From contig NC_087078.1 of NCBI RefSeq assembly GCF_026151205.1, positions 558,001 through 622,000 on the forward strand: a stretch of DNA of 64,000 nucleotides, given 5' to 3'. A model generated the notes under the pieces. It searched no databases. It was not told where the DNA came from and saw only the letters and a list, made by a program, of their open reading frames with translations. Numbering within the stretch: position 1 is the stretch's first letter; the number at the start of each line of letters is the position of its first letter. The position numbers were made by a program, and so were the translations under genes. This document shows, in pieces, positions 54,783 to 64,000 of the stretch. Origin of the DNA: Bolinopsis microptera. Lineage: Eukaryota; Ctenophora; Tentaculata; Lobata; Bolinopsidae.

Positions 54783-55386
54783 TAGTGGCGTAACAAAGGC
54801 CCCCGCCGACCCTGCTGTGCGGAGGGGGACGCCAAATCGTCGTTTGAATGAGGGAAATTTGAAACAACTTTACTACTACAGTACTAGCAAAACTTTGACC
54901 ATTGTTAATGGTCTGGCCCGGCGCGCGCTACTTCGTAGCACTTGCCATCGGGCAAGTTCGAGAAGAAAGCGGCGCACGCTACTTCGAAGAAATTTAGACG
55001 AGTAGCATCCGTTAAGCAAAACTGCGCGTTATGCTCTAGAAATTGCTCTAAGCAGAGCCCTCTCGCTTACATGTTACAGTAGCGCGCGACCGCCGAAGGT
55101 TGTGAAACAAGCGCGTCGCACAGTACGCATATACACATGGCTATGTGAACTCTTGAAATTTTACTGGCTAATCCTCTAACTGTCACCAAGATGTAATTAG
55201 ATCGAACGCCGAAATTAAATCGAACCGGTTCGATCTAGGATCAGGAATTAGATCGAACGCCTGCGCGAATTTCAAAGTATTTGTATATGTATCTCGCGTA
55301 TTTGTATATGTATTTCTGCGTTCGATCTAATTACATCTTCGTTACAGTAAAATCATTCAATTTGTTTAATTTTAGGAAGGGGAGTT
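54783..55386 (+). mobile_element. Decayed relative of the 3.1-kb hAT MITE, with nested insertions
   Basis: GTAGTGGCGTAACAAAGGCC, CGTCGTTTGAATG, CAGTACTAGCAAAACT, GCAAAACTGCGCGTTATGCT and TTTGTTTAATTTTAGG follow the order of 3099-3310. The copy is broken by the inverted arm at 54892-55013 and by the foldback element at 55188-55339. Confidence 0.7.
55188..55339. mobile_element. Foldback MITE with AAGATGTAATTAGATCGAAC termini
   Basis: Left AAGATGTAATTAGATCGAAC GC and right GCGTTCGATCTAATTACATC TT are perfect inverses. TTAGATCGAACGC is repeated internally. 152 bp, non-coding. No target duplication could be fixed. Confidence 0.8.
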
Positions 55387-55477
55387 ATGTTTTAGTTTTC
55401 AAGAGATTCGTGCTTATGGCCTAGCTTAGGTTCTACTTATATGTATCTCCACCGAAAACACACTCCACAAATTTTAC

Positions 55478-55904
55478 CTGGGGACCTCACTCACCTCAGG
55501 CTAAACATATATAAACGAATAGAGATTAGGTGGAATGACAGGCTGAGCGCGGCCCAGTAACACGAATTGCCATGCATGCGGTAACTTTGAACTTCTTTTT
55601 GTAGGTTTACAACCTACCAGGACGCGCGCCGAGTTGGACTCGTCGACGGTCCAATATATGGAACAGATATTTTACGAGTATCACCCGTTAACAAGCGACA
55701 GGCTATGGATAGAGCAAGTGCAGAATCAAGCATGGTATAACTATAGACATATTGAGATTTTACACACCTTTTCGTGTGCTGGTTTAGCAACACCTCTCTC
55801 GGCCGGTATATCTGTGAGAACTGGAGTTACCTGGGGACCTATCATGTTCTAAACTCCGAATAGAGATTATGCGGAATGACAGGCTGAGCGCGGCCCAGTA
55901 AAAC
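55478..55904 (+). repeat. Two copies of the CTGAGCGCGGCCCAGTAA repeat around dispersed repeat copy 3
   Basis: 55478-55560 and 55826-55904 share ACCTGGGGACCT, AATAGAGATT, GCGGAATGACAGGCTGAGCG and CGGCCCAGTAA. Between them 55602-55691 is the third copy of the repeat at 207-286, here with the palindrome GTAGGTTTACAACCTAC. From 55905 to 56590 I see no gene. Confidence 0.75.
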
Positions 55905-56526
55905 TGGAGGGGATTCATAAAAATAACACATGATCTTAGCACTTAGATTTATATAGAAAACAATGAATTATAAATGTTACTAATGACTAAATTGAGAGCA
56001 TCTCCTTGATCTGGGATAGTATATAAAACTGTAAATGCAATTAATGTTACTGTTAGCTTCATTTGGATTATGAGACTGACGAAAATGGAAACCTTTTTTA
56101 ACCATGGCAATTGGGTGAACTAGGAAGATCATAGACAATTTTACGATTGAATTTTTAGGACAAAGCCCATCCAGTGTTGTAATTATAATCGAATATTTAC
56201 AACATTATTCATTTCAACAACACCTGGTAATTAAGTTGTAGCGGATGCACTACTGGGCTGCACCGCGCATCATAGAATGCTTATAGTTATCGCAACCGAA
56301 CCAGAGAAGCATTCTAAATGGTAATGACGCGCGGCGCGGCCTGGTATTGGTAATGCATCGCAATCAACATGTTGATCGCTGACGCCTATAAACTGGAAGT
56401 AAACGCAAGCTTCCAACATCCAAATGACCCTCAAACTAAGCCAGCCATTCGCAATATTATGATTCACACCAGAGTCCATTACACTTAATGTCATTTAAAC
56501 TGTTAACATAATTTGGTTATAACAAT

Positions 56527-56674
56527 CTGATGTGTTTTTCCCGCTGCTTAAGAAAGAAGCCCACTTCTTTAACTTTGTCAGGTGATGCTGTTACTGAGAT
56601 CTAATGTGTTTCTCCCGCTGCTTAAGAAAGAATCCCACTTCTTTAACTTTGTCAGGTGATGCTGTTACTGAGAT
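56527..56674 (-). repeat. 74-bp tandem duplication across the gene's stop codon
   Basis: 56527-56600 and 56601-56674 share CCGCTGCTTAAGAAAGAA and the rest with three or four differences. The right copy is in the exon. Because of the duplication the sense strand reads into the second copy out of frame and stops after HIRSQ, whereas the left copy alone would have ended HIRLL. Confidence 0.85.
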
Positions 56675-57580
56675 ACTATTCTCTTTGATCGTAACGTGAG
56701 CGTCAAACTGAAAGAAAGAGGAACTAATAATTTATAAAGTGAAACTAAGCATGGGTGATGCTCGTAAAATATTTGTTCCAAATTGAGCCCAAAGTTAAGT
56801 GATGTTAGTTGGAGAAAATACAGATAAGAAGCATTTGCATTTGCTGCGAAGTTTTTAATAAATTACGATTAGTTTCATTCAAAACGACAAAAATTTAGGC
56901 ATTCATAATTCTATAAACAATATCAAACGATGAAATACTGATAGATAAAAAAGGTCGGAGGACGTTGCCGCTTCGACGTGCTTGCTTCACTTGGAAGTAG
57001 ATGTCGGACCAGAGAAAGGGTTGGAATCGTCAATCAAGTAAAAAACCTGTTTGCTGAGTCTGTCCCAGTTGACATCTTGTGAACAAGGTATATCTTGAGT
57101 CACGACTGTCTCTTCGACTGCCTGTTAAGGAAACCAGTTAACTCTTATCTTAAAACAGCACATTCGCAAAGCTGCTAAATAAGACTCGTTTTGCTATAAG
57201 TCGTTTTCAACTGAACATAAAATTAAATATCTTAATTCTAAAACCACCCATACAACTCAATAAATCAACAAGTTACGCCAGCATTGGCAGAAATGCTGCT
57301 GCAAATCTTATTAAATTCTGCTAAAACTAATAAGTAAACACCTTAAAAAGTAATCACCCACCTGGACACGCGCGATGAGAAGCGAAGTGAAAACGTTCCT
57401 GTACTCCTCACTAACAATCACTTCCAAACACCCATCATCACCAGGTGTCACCCTGGCGTCGTAGTTAGCTGCCCCCTCCAGGAAGCGGGGTGTCATTACA
57501 AACTGTACTATGTGGGACGGACAGGGCAGGGTGAAGTGTGTTAGTGTGGAGAGCAGGGTAGAGAGCTCCTCTGTAACGTT
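56591..57580 (-). CDS. Last three exons of an unrecognised spliced gene
   Basis: Exons 57580-57362, 57121-57047 and 56707-56591; acceptors CACTTCACCCTCAG, CCTTAACAG and TTTCTTTCAG; donors CAG|GTGGGTGA and CAG|GTTTTT; every junction is phase 0. The 136 residues start NVTEELSTLLSTLTHFTLPC, continue VMTPRFLEGAANYDARV and EEYRNVFTSLLIARVQ, and end VGFFLKQREKHIRSQ. I do not recognise the family. Alternating hydrophobic and polar residues suggest a beta-rich C-terminal domain. Reading through the second donor would instead end the protein after VFYLIDDSNPFSGPTSTSK. Upstream exons must lie beyond the 56-bp array, that is outside the window, so the array is probably inside an intron of this gene. A 74-bp tandem duplication overlaps the end of the last exon. 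Confidence 0.65.
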
Positions 57581-60500
57581 CTGAGGGTGAAGTGTGTTAG
57601 TGTGGAGAGCAGGGTAGAGAGCTCCTCTGTAACGTTCTGAGGGTGAAGTGTGTTAGTGTGGAGAGGAGGGTAGAGAGCTCCTCTGTAACGTTCTGAGGGT
57701 GAAGTGTGTTAGTGTGGAGAGGCAGGGTAGAGAGCTCCTCTGTAACGTTCTGAGGGTGAAGTGTGTTAGTGTGGAGAGCAGGGTAGAGAGCTCCTCTGTA
57801 ACGTTCTGAGGGTGAAGTGTGTTAGTGTGGAGAGGCAGGGTAGAGAGCTCCTCTGTAACGTTCTGAGGGTGAAGTGTGTTAGTGTGGAGAGGCAGGGTAG
57901 AGAGCTCCTCTGTAACGTTCTGAGGGTGAAGTGTGTTAGTGTGGAGAGGCAGGGTAGAGAGCTCCTCTGTAACGTTCTGAGGGTGAAGTGTGTTAGTGTG
58001 GAGAGGAGGGTAGAGAGCTCCTCTGTAACGTTCTGAGGGTGAAGTGTGTTAGTGTGGAGAGCAGGGTAGAGAGCTCCTCTGTAACGTTCTGAGGGTGAAG
58101 TGTGTTAGTGTGGAGAGGAGGGTAGAGAGCTCCTCTGTAACGTTCTGAGGGTGAAGTGTGTTAGTGTGGAGAGGAGGGTAGAGAGCTCCTCTGTAACGTT
58201 CTGAGGGTGAAGTGTGTTAGTGTGGAGAGCAGGGTAGAGAGCTCCTCTGTAACGTTCTGAGGGTGAAGTGTGTTAGTGTGGAGAGGAGGGTAGAGAGCTC
58301 CTCTGTAACGTTCTGAGGGTGAAGTGTGTTAGTGTGGAGAGCAGGGTAGAGAGCTCCTCTGTAACGTTCTGAGGGTGAAGTGTGTTAGTGTGGAGAGCAG
58401 GGTAGAGAGCTCCTCTGTAACGTTCTGAGGGTGAAGTGTGTTAGTGTGGAGAGGAGGGTAGAGAGCTCCTCTGTAACGTTCTGAGGGTGAAGTGTGTTAG
58501 TGTGGAGAGGCAGGGTAGAGAGCTCCTCTGTAACGTTCTGAGGGTGAAGTGTGTTAGTGTGGAGAGCAGGGTAGAGAGCTCCTCTGTAACGTTCTGAGGG
58601 TGAAGTGTGTTAGTGTGGAGAGGCAGGGTAGAGAGCTCCTCTGTAACGTTCTGAGGGTGAAGTGTGTTAGTGTGGAGAGGCAGGGTAGAGAGCTCCTCTG
58701 TAACGTTCTGAGGGTGAAGTGTGTTAGTGTGGAGAGGCAGGGTAGAGAGCTCCTCTGTAACGTTCTGAGGGTGAAGTGTGTTAGTGTGGAGAGGAGGGTA
58801 GAGAGCTCCTCTGTAACGTTCTGAGGGTGAAGTGTGTTAGTGTGGAGAGCAGGGTAGAGAGCTCCTCTGTAACGTTCTGAGGGTGAAGTGTGTTAGTGTG
58901 GAGAGGAGGGTAGAGAGCTCCTCTGTAACGTTCTGAGGGTGAAGTGTGTTAGTGTGGAGAGGAGGGTAGAGAGCTCCTCTGTAACGTTCTGAGGGTGAAG
59001 TGTGTTAGTGTGGAGAGCAGGGTAGAGAGCTCCTCTGTAACGTTCTGAGGGTGAAGTGTGTTAGTGTGGAGAGCAGGGTAGAGAGCTCCTCTGTAACGTT
59101 CTGAGGGTGAAGTGTGTTAGTGTGGAGAGCAGGGTAGAGAGCTCCTCTGTAACGTTCTGAGGGTGAAGTGTGTTAGTGTGGAGAGCAGGGTAGAGAGCTC
59201 CTCTGTAACGTTCTGAGGGTGAAGTGTGTTAGTGTGGAGAGCAGGGTAGAGAGCTCCTCTGTAACGTTCTGAGGGTGAAGTGTGTTAGTGTGGAGAGCAG
59301 GGTAGAGAGCTCCTCTGTAACGTTCTGAGGGTGAAGTGTGTTAGTGTGGAGAGGAGGGTAGAGAGCTCCTCTGTAACGTTCTGAGGGTGAAGTGTGTTAG
59401 TGTGGAGAGGAGGGTAGAGAGCTCCTCTGTAACGTTCTGAGGGTGAAGTGTGTTAGTGTGGAGAGCAGGGTAGAGAGCTCCTCTGTAACGTTCTGAGGGT
59501 GAAGTGTGTTAGTGTGGAGAGCAGGGTAGAGAGCTCCTCTGTAACGTTCTGAGGGTGAAGTGTGTTAGTGTGGAGAGGAGGGTAGAGAGCTCCTCTGTAA
59601 CGTTCTGAGGGTGAAGTGTGTTAGTGTGGAGAGCAGGGTAGAGAGCTCCTCTGTAACGTTCTGAGGGTGAAGTGTGTTAGTGTGGAGAGCAGGGTAGAGA
59701 GCTCCTCTGTAACGTTCTGAGGGTGAAGTGTGTTAGTGTGGAGAGCAGGGTAGAGAGCTCCTCTGTAACGTTCTGAGGGTGAAGTGTGTTAGTGTGGAGA
59801 GCAGGGTAGAGAGCTCCTCTGTAACGTTCTGAGGGTGAAGTGTGTTAGTGTGGAGAGCAGGGTAGAGAGCTCCTCTGTAACGTTCTGAGGGTGAAGTGTG
59901 TTAGTGTGGAGAGCAGGGTAGAGAGCTCCTCTGTAACGTTCTGAGGGTGAAGTGTGTTAGTGTGGAGAGCAGGGTAGAGAGCTCCTCTGTAACGTTCTGA
60001 GGGTGAAGTGTGTTAGTGTGGAGAGCAGGGTAGAGAGCTCCTCTGTAACGTTCTGAGGGTGAAGTGTGTTAGTGTGGAGAGGAGGGTAGAGAGCTCCTCT
60101 GTAACGTTCTGAGGGTGAAGTGTGTTAGTGTGGAGAGCAGGGTAGAGAGCTCCTCTGTAACGTTCTGAGGGTGAAGTGTGTTAGTGTGGAGAGCAGGGTA
60201 GAGAGCTCCTCTGTAACGTTCTGAGGGTGAAGTGTGTTAGTGTGGAGAGCAGGGTAGAGAGCTCCTCTGTAACGTTCTGAGGGTGAAGTGTGTTAGTGTG
60301 GAGAGCAGGGTAGAGAGCTCCTCTGTAACGTTCTGAGGGTGAAGTGTGTTAGTGTGGAGAGCAGGGTAGAGAGCTCCTCTGTAACGTTCTGAGGGTGAAG
60401 TGTGTTAGTGTGGAGAGCAGGGTAGAGAGCTCCTCTGTAACGTTCTGAGGGTGAAGTGTGTTAGTGTGGAGAGCAGGGTAGAGAGCTCCTCTGTAACGTT

Positions 60501-63500
60501 CTGAGGGTGAAGTGTGTTAGTGTGGAGAGCAGGGTAGAGAGCTCCTCTGTAACGTTCTGAGGGTGAAGTGTGTTAGTGTGGAGAGCAGGGTAGAGAGCTC
60601 CTCTGTAACGTTCTGAGGGTGAAGTGTGTTAGTGTGGAGAGGAGGGTAGAGAGCTCCTCTGTAACGTTCTGAGGGTGAAGTGTGTTAGTGTGGAGAGGAG
60701 GGTAGAGAGCTCCTCTGTAACGTTCTGAGGGTGAAGTGTGTTAGTGTGGAGAGCAGGGTAGAGAGCTCCTCTGTAACGTTCTGAGGGTGAAGTGTGTTAG
60801 TGTGGAGAGCAGGGTAGAGAGCTCCTCTGTAACGTTCTGAGGGTGAAGTGTGTTAGTGTGGAGAGCAGGGTAGAGAGCTCCTCTGTAACGTTCTGAGGGT
60901 GAAGTGTGTTAGTGTGGAGAGGCAGGGTAGAGAGCTCCTCTGTAACGTTCTGAGGGTGAAGTGTGTTAGTGTGGAGAGCAGGGTAGAGAGCTCCTCTGTA
61001 ACGTTCTGAGGGTGAAGTGTGTTAGTGTGGAGAGGAGGGTAGAGAGCTCCTCTGTAACGTTCTGAGGGTGAAGTGTGTTAGTGTGGAGAGGAGGGTAGAG
61101 AGCTCCTCTGTAACGTTCTGAGGGTGAAGTGTGTTAGTGTGGAGAGGAGGGTAGAGAGCTCCTCTGTAACGTTCTGAGGGTGAAGTGTGTTAGTGTGGAG
61201 AGCAGGGTAGAGAGCTCCTCTGTAACGTTCTGAGGGTGAAGTGTGTTAGTGTGGAGAGCAGGGTAGAGAGCTCCTCTGTAACGTTCTGAGGGTGAAGTGT
61301 GTTAGTGTGGAGAGGAGGGTAGAGAGCTCCTCTGTAACGTTCTGAGGGTGAAGTGTGTTAGTGTGGAGAGCAGGGTAGAGAGCTCCTCTGTAACGTTCTG
61401 AGGGTGAAGTGTGTTAGTGTGGAGAGCAGGGTAGAGAGCTCCTCTGTAACGTTCTGAGGGTGAAGTGTGTTAGTGTGGAGAGCAGGGTAGAGAGCTCCTC
61501 TGTAACGTTCTGAGGGTGAAGTGTGTTAGTGTGGAGAGCAGGGTAGAGAGCTCCTCTGTAACGTTCTGAGGGTGAAGTGTGTTAGTGTGGAGAGCAGGGT
61601 AGAGAGCTCCTCTGTAACGTTCTGAGGGTGAAGTGTGTTAGTGTGGAGAGGAGGGTAGAGAGCTCCTCTGTAACGTTCTGAGGGTGAAGTGTGTTAGTGT
61701 GGAGAGGAGGGTAGAGAGCTCCTCTGTAACGTTCTGAGGGTGAAGTGTGTTAGTGTGGAGAGCAGGGTAGAGAGCTCCTCTGTAACGTTCTGAGGGTGAA
61801 GTGTGTTAGTGTGGAGAGGAGGGTAGAGAGCTCCTCTGTAACGTTCTGAGGGTGAAGTGTGTTAGTGTGGAGAGCAGGGTAGAGAGCTCCTCTGTAACGT
61901 TCTGAGGGTGAAGTGTGTTAGTGTGGAGAGGCAGGGTAGAGAGCTCCTCTGTAACGTTCTGAGGGTGAAGTGTGTTAGTGTGGAGAGCAGGGTAGAGAGC
62001 TCCTCTGTAACGTTCTGAGGGTGAAGTGTGTTAGTGTGGAGAGGAGGGTAGAGAGCTCCTCTGTAACGTTCTGAGGGTGAAGTGTGTTAGTGTGGAGAGC
62101 AGGGTAGAGAGCTCCTCTGTAACGTTCTGAGGGTGAAGTGTGTTAGTGTGGAGAGCAGGGTAGAGAGCTCCTCTGTAACGTTCTGAGGGTGAAGTGTGTT
62201 AGTGTGGAGAGCAGGGTAGAGAGCTCCTCTGTAACGTTCTGAGGGTGAAGTGTGTTAGTGTGGAGAGGAGGGTAGAGAGCTCCTCTGTAACGTTCTGAGG
62301 GTGAAGTGTGTTAGTGTGGAGAGGAGGGTAGAGAGCTCCTCTGTAACGTTCTGAGGGTGAAGTGTGTTAGTGTGGAGAGCAGGGTAGAGAGCTCCTCTGT
62401 AACGTTCTGAGGGTGAAGTGTGTTAGTGTGGAGAGCAGGGTAGAGAGCTCCTCTGTAACGTTCTGAGGGTGAAGTGTGTTAGTGTGGAGAGCAGGGTAGA
62501 GAGCTCCTCTGTAACGTTCTGAGGGTGAAGTGTGTTAGTGTGGAGAGGAGGGTAGAGAGCTCCTCTGTAACGTTCTGAGGGTGAAGTGTGTTAGTGTGGA
62601 GAGCAGGGTAGAGAGCTCCTCTGTAACGTTCTGAGGGTGAAGTGTGTTAGTGTGGAGAGGAGGGTAGAGAGCTCCTCTGTAACGTTCTGAGGGTGAAGTG
62701 TGTTAGTGTGGAGAGCAGGGTAGAGAGCTCCTCTGTAACGTTCTGAGGGTGAAGTGTGTTAGTGTGGAGAGCAGGGTAGAGAGCTCCTCTGTAACGTTCT
62801 GAGGGTGAAGTGTGTTAGTGTGGAGAGCAGGGTAGAGAGCTCCTCTGTAACGTTCTGAGGGTGAAGTGTGTTAGTGTGGAGAGGAGGGTAGAGAGCTCCT
62901 CTGTAACGTTCTGAGGGTGAAGTGTGTTAGTGTGGAGAGGAGGGTAGAGAGCTCCTCTGTAACGTTCTGAGGGTGAAGTGTGTTAGTGTGGAGAGCAGGG
63001 TAGAGAGCTCCTCTGTAACGTTCTGAGGGTGAAGTGTGTTAGTGTGGAGAGCAGGGTAGAGAGCTCCTCTGTAACGTTCTGAGGGTGAAGTGTGTTAGTG
63101 TGGAGAGCAGGGTAGAGAGCTCCTCTGTAACGTTCTGAGGGTGAAGTGTGTTAGTGTGGAGAGCAGGGTAGAGAGCTCCTCTGTAACGTTCTGAGGGTGA
63201 AGTGTGTTAGTGTGGAGAGCAGGGTAGAGAGCTCCTCTGTAACGTTCTGAGGGTGAAGTGTGTTAGTGTGGAGAGGAGGGTAGAGAGCTCCTCTGTAACG
63301 TTCTGAGGGTGAAGTGTGTTAGTGTGGAGAGGAGGGTAGAGAGCTCCTCTGTAACGTTCTGAGGGTGAAGTGTGTTAGTGTGGAGAGCAGGGTAGAGAGC
63401 TCCTCTGTAACGTTCTGAGGGTGAAGTGTGTTAGTGTGGAGAGCAGGGTAGAGAGCTCCTCTGTAACGTTCTGAGGGTGAAGTGTGTTAGTGTGGAGAGC

Positions 63501-64000
63501 AGGGTAGAGAGCTCCTCTGTAACGTTCTGAGGGTGAAGTGTGTTAGTGTGGAGAGCAGGGTAGAGAGCTCCTCTGTAACGTTCTGAGGGTGAAGTGTGTT
63601 AGTGTGGAGAGCAGGGTAGAGAGCTCCTCTGTAACGTTCTGAGGGTGAAGTGTGTTAGTGTGGAGAGGAGGGTAGAGAGCTCCTCTGTAACGTTCTGAGG
63701 GTGAAGTGTGTTAGTGTGGAGAGCAGGGTAGAGAGCTCCTCTGTAACGTTCTGAGGGTGAAGTGTGTTAGTGTGGAGAGGAGGGTAGAGAGCTCCTCTGT
63801 AACGTTCTGAGGGTGAAGTGTGTTAGTGTGGAGAGCAGGGTAGAGAGCTCCTCTGTAACGTTCTGAGGGTGAAGTGTGTTAGTGTGGAGAGCAGGGTAGA
63901 GAGCTCCTCTGTAACGTTCTGAGGGTGAAGTGTGTTAGTGTGGAGAGGAGGGTAGAGAGCTCCTCTGTAACGTTCTGAGGGTGAAGTGTGTTAGTGTGGA
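57527..64000 (-). repeat. 56-bp satellite-like array seeded by an exon, about 115 units, runs off the window
   Basis: Plus-strand unit GGGTGAAGTGTGTTAGTGTG, GAGAGCAGGGTAGAGAGCTC, CTCTGTAACGTTCTGA. Three unit types differ only at GAGAGCAGGG (56 bp), GAGAGGAGGG (56 bp) and GAGAGGCAGGG (57 bp). In gene sense each unit is TTCACCCTCAG (acceptor-like) followed by the first 17 codons of the exon at 57580. A 14-unit, 788-bp higher-order repeat is visible at 57.7-59.0 kb. Divergence is otherwise almost nil. Confidence 0.97.

Noticed and set aside
57527-64000. CRISPR array
   Set aside because: Units are contiguous 56-57-bp repeats without unique spacers, in a eukaryotic intron, with no cas genes.

Overview
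This window looks like nuclear DNA of a eukaryote, most likely an animal. It carries spliced genes with GT-AG introns, NOT3/CNOT3 and DNAJA family genes, two LITAF-domain genes, a Jupiter/HN1-like gene, LTR and non-LTR retroelements, and TTAGGG tracts. A low-GC genome full of minisatellites and foldback elements would suit a cnidarian-like animal, but that is a guess. I saw no bacterial gene organisation and no CRISPR.

Layout. 1-5.5 kb is a graveyard of non-LTR retroelement pieces, one hAT-type MITE with an 8-bp target duplication, and a TTAGGG-bearing repeat present as an inverted pair. 5.5-9.3 kb holds two tandem plus-strand LITAF-domain genes with proline-rich repeat N-termini. 10.8-32.1 kb is read here as one small minus-strand Jupiter/HN1-like gene. 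Its two recognisable exons are about 20.9 kb apart, and the intron between them contains a 19.5-kb nest: a plus-strand LTR element (965-bp LTRs, TSD AAAT), a minus-strand Ty3/gypsy element inserted into it (973-bp LTRs, TSD AACG), and a 4,986-bp tandem duplication across their junction. 32-41 kb is almost wholly tandem repeats.

41.6-49.5 kb is a ten-exon minus-strand DNAJA-type HSP40 gene whose exon 6 is one base short of keeping frame. 50.0-51.8 kb is a minus-strand CNOT3 gene with an uninterrupted coding region. 52-56.5 kb is repeat debris. 56.6-57.6 kb holds the last three exons of an unrecognised minus-strand gene. From 57.5 kb to the window end, and presumably beyond, runs a 56-bp satellite-like array that grew out of that gene's exon and carries a splice-acceptor-like sequence in every unit.

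Themes. Pieces of exons and splice sites have been copied into nearby introns or into arrays at least four times (11.1, 49.25, 56.6 and 57.5 kb). The same short motifs (GGTAACC, and a 21-bp motif around GTTACCATAGTTACACTACT) recur across the whole window, the second one just upstream of two start codons in the sense direction. The most unusual structure is in the gypsy LTR: fourteen short hairpins with unrelated stems but the same six-base loop (AGTGTG on the plus strand).
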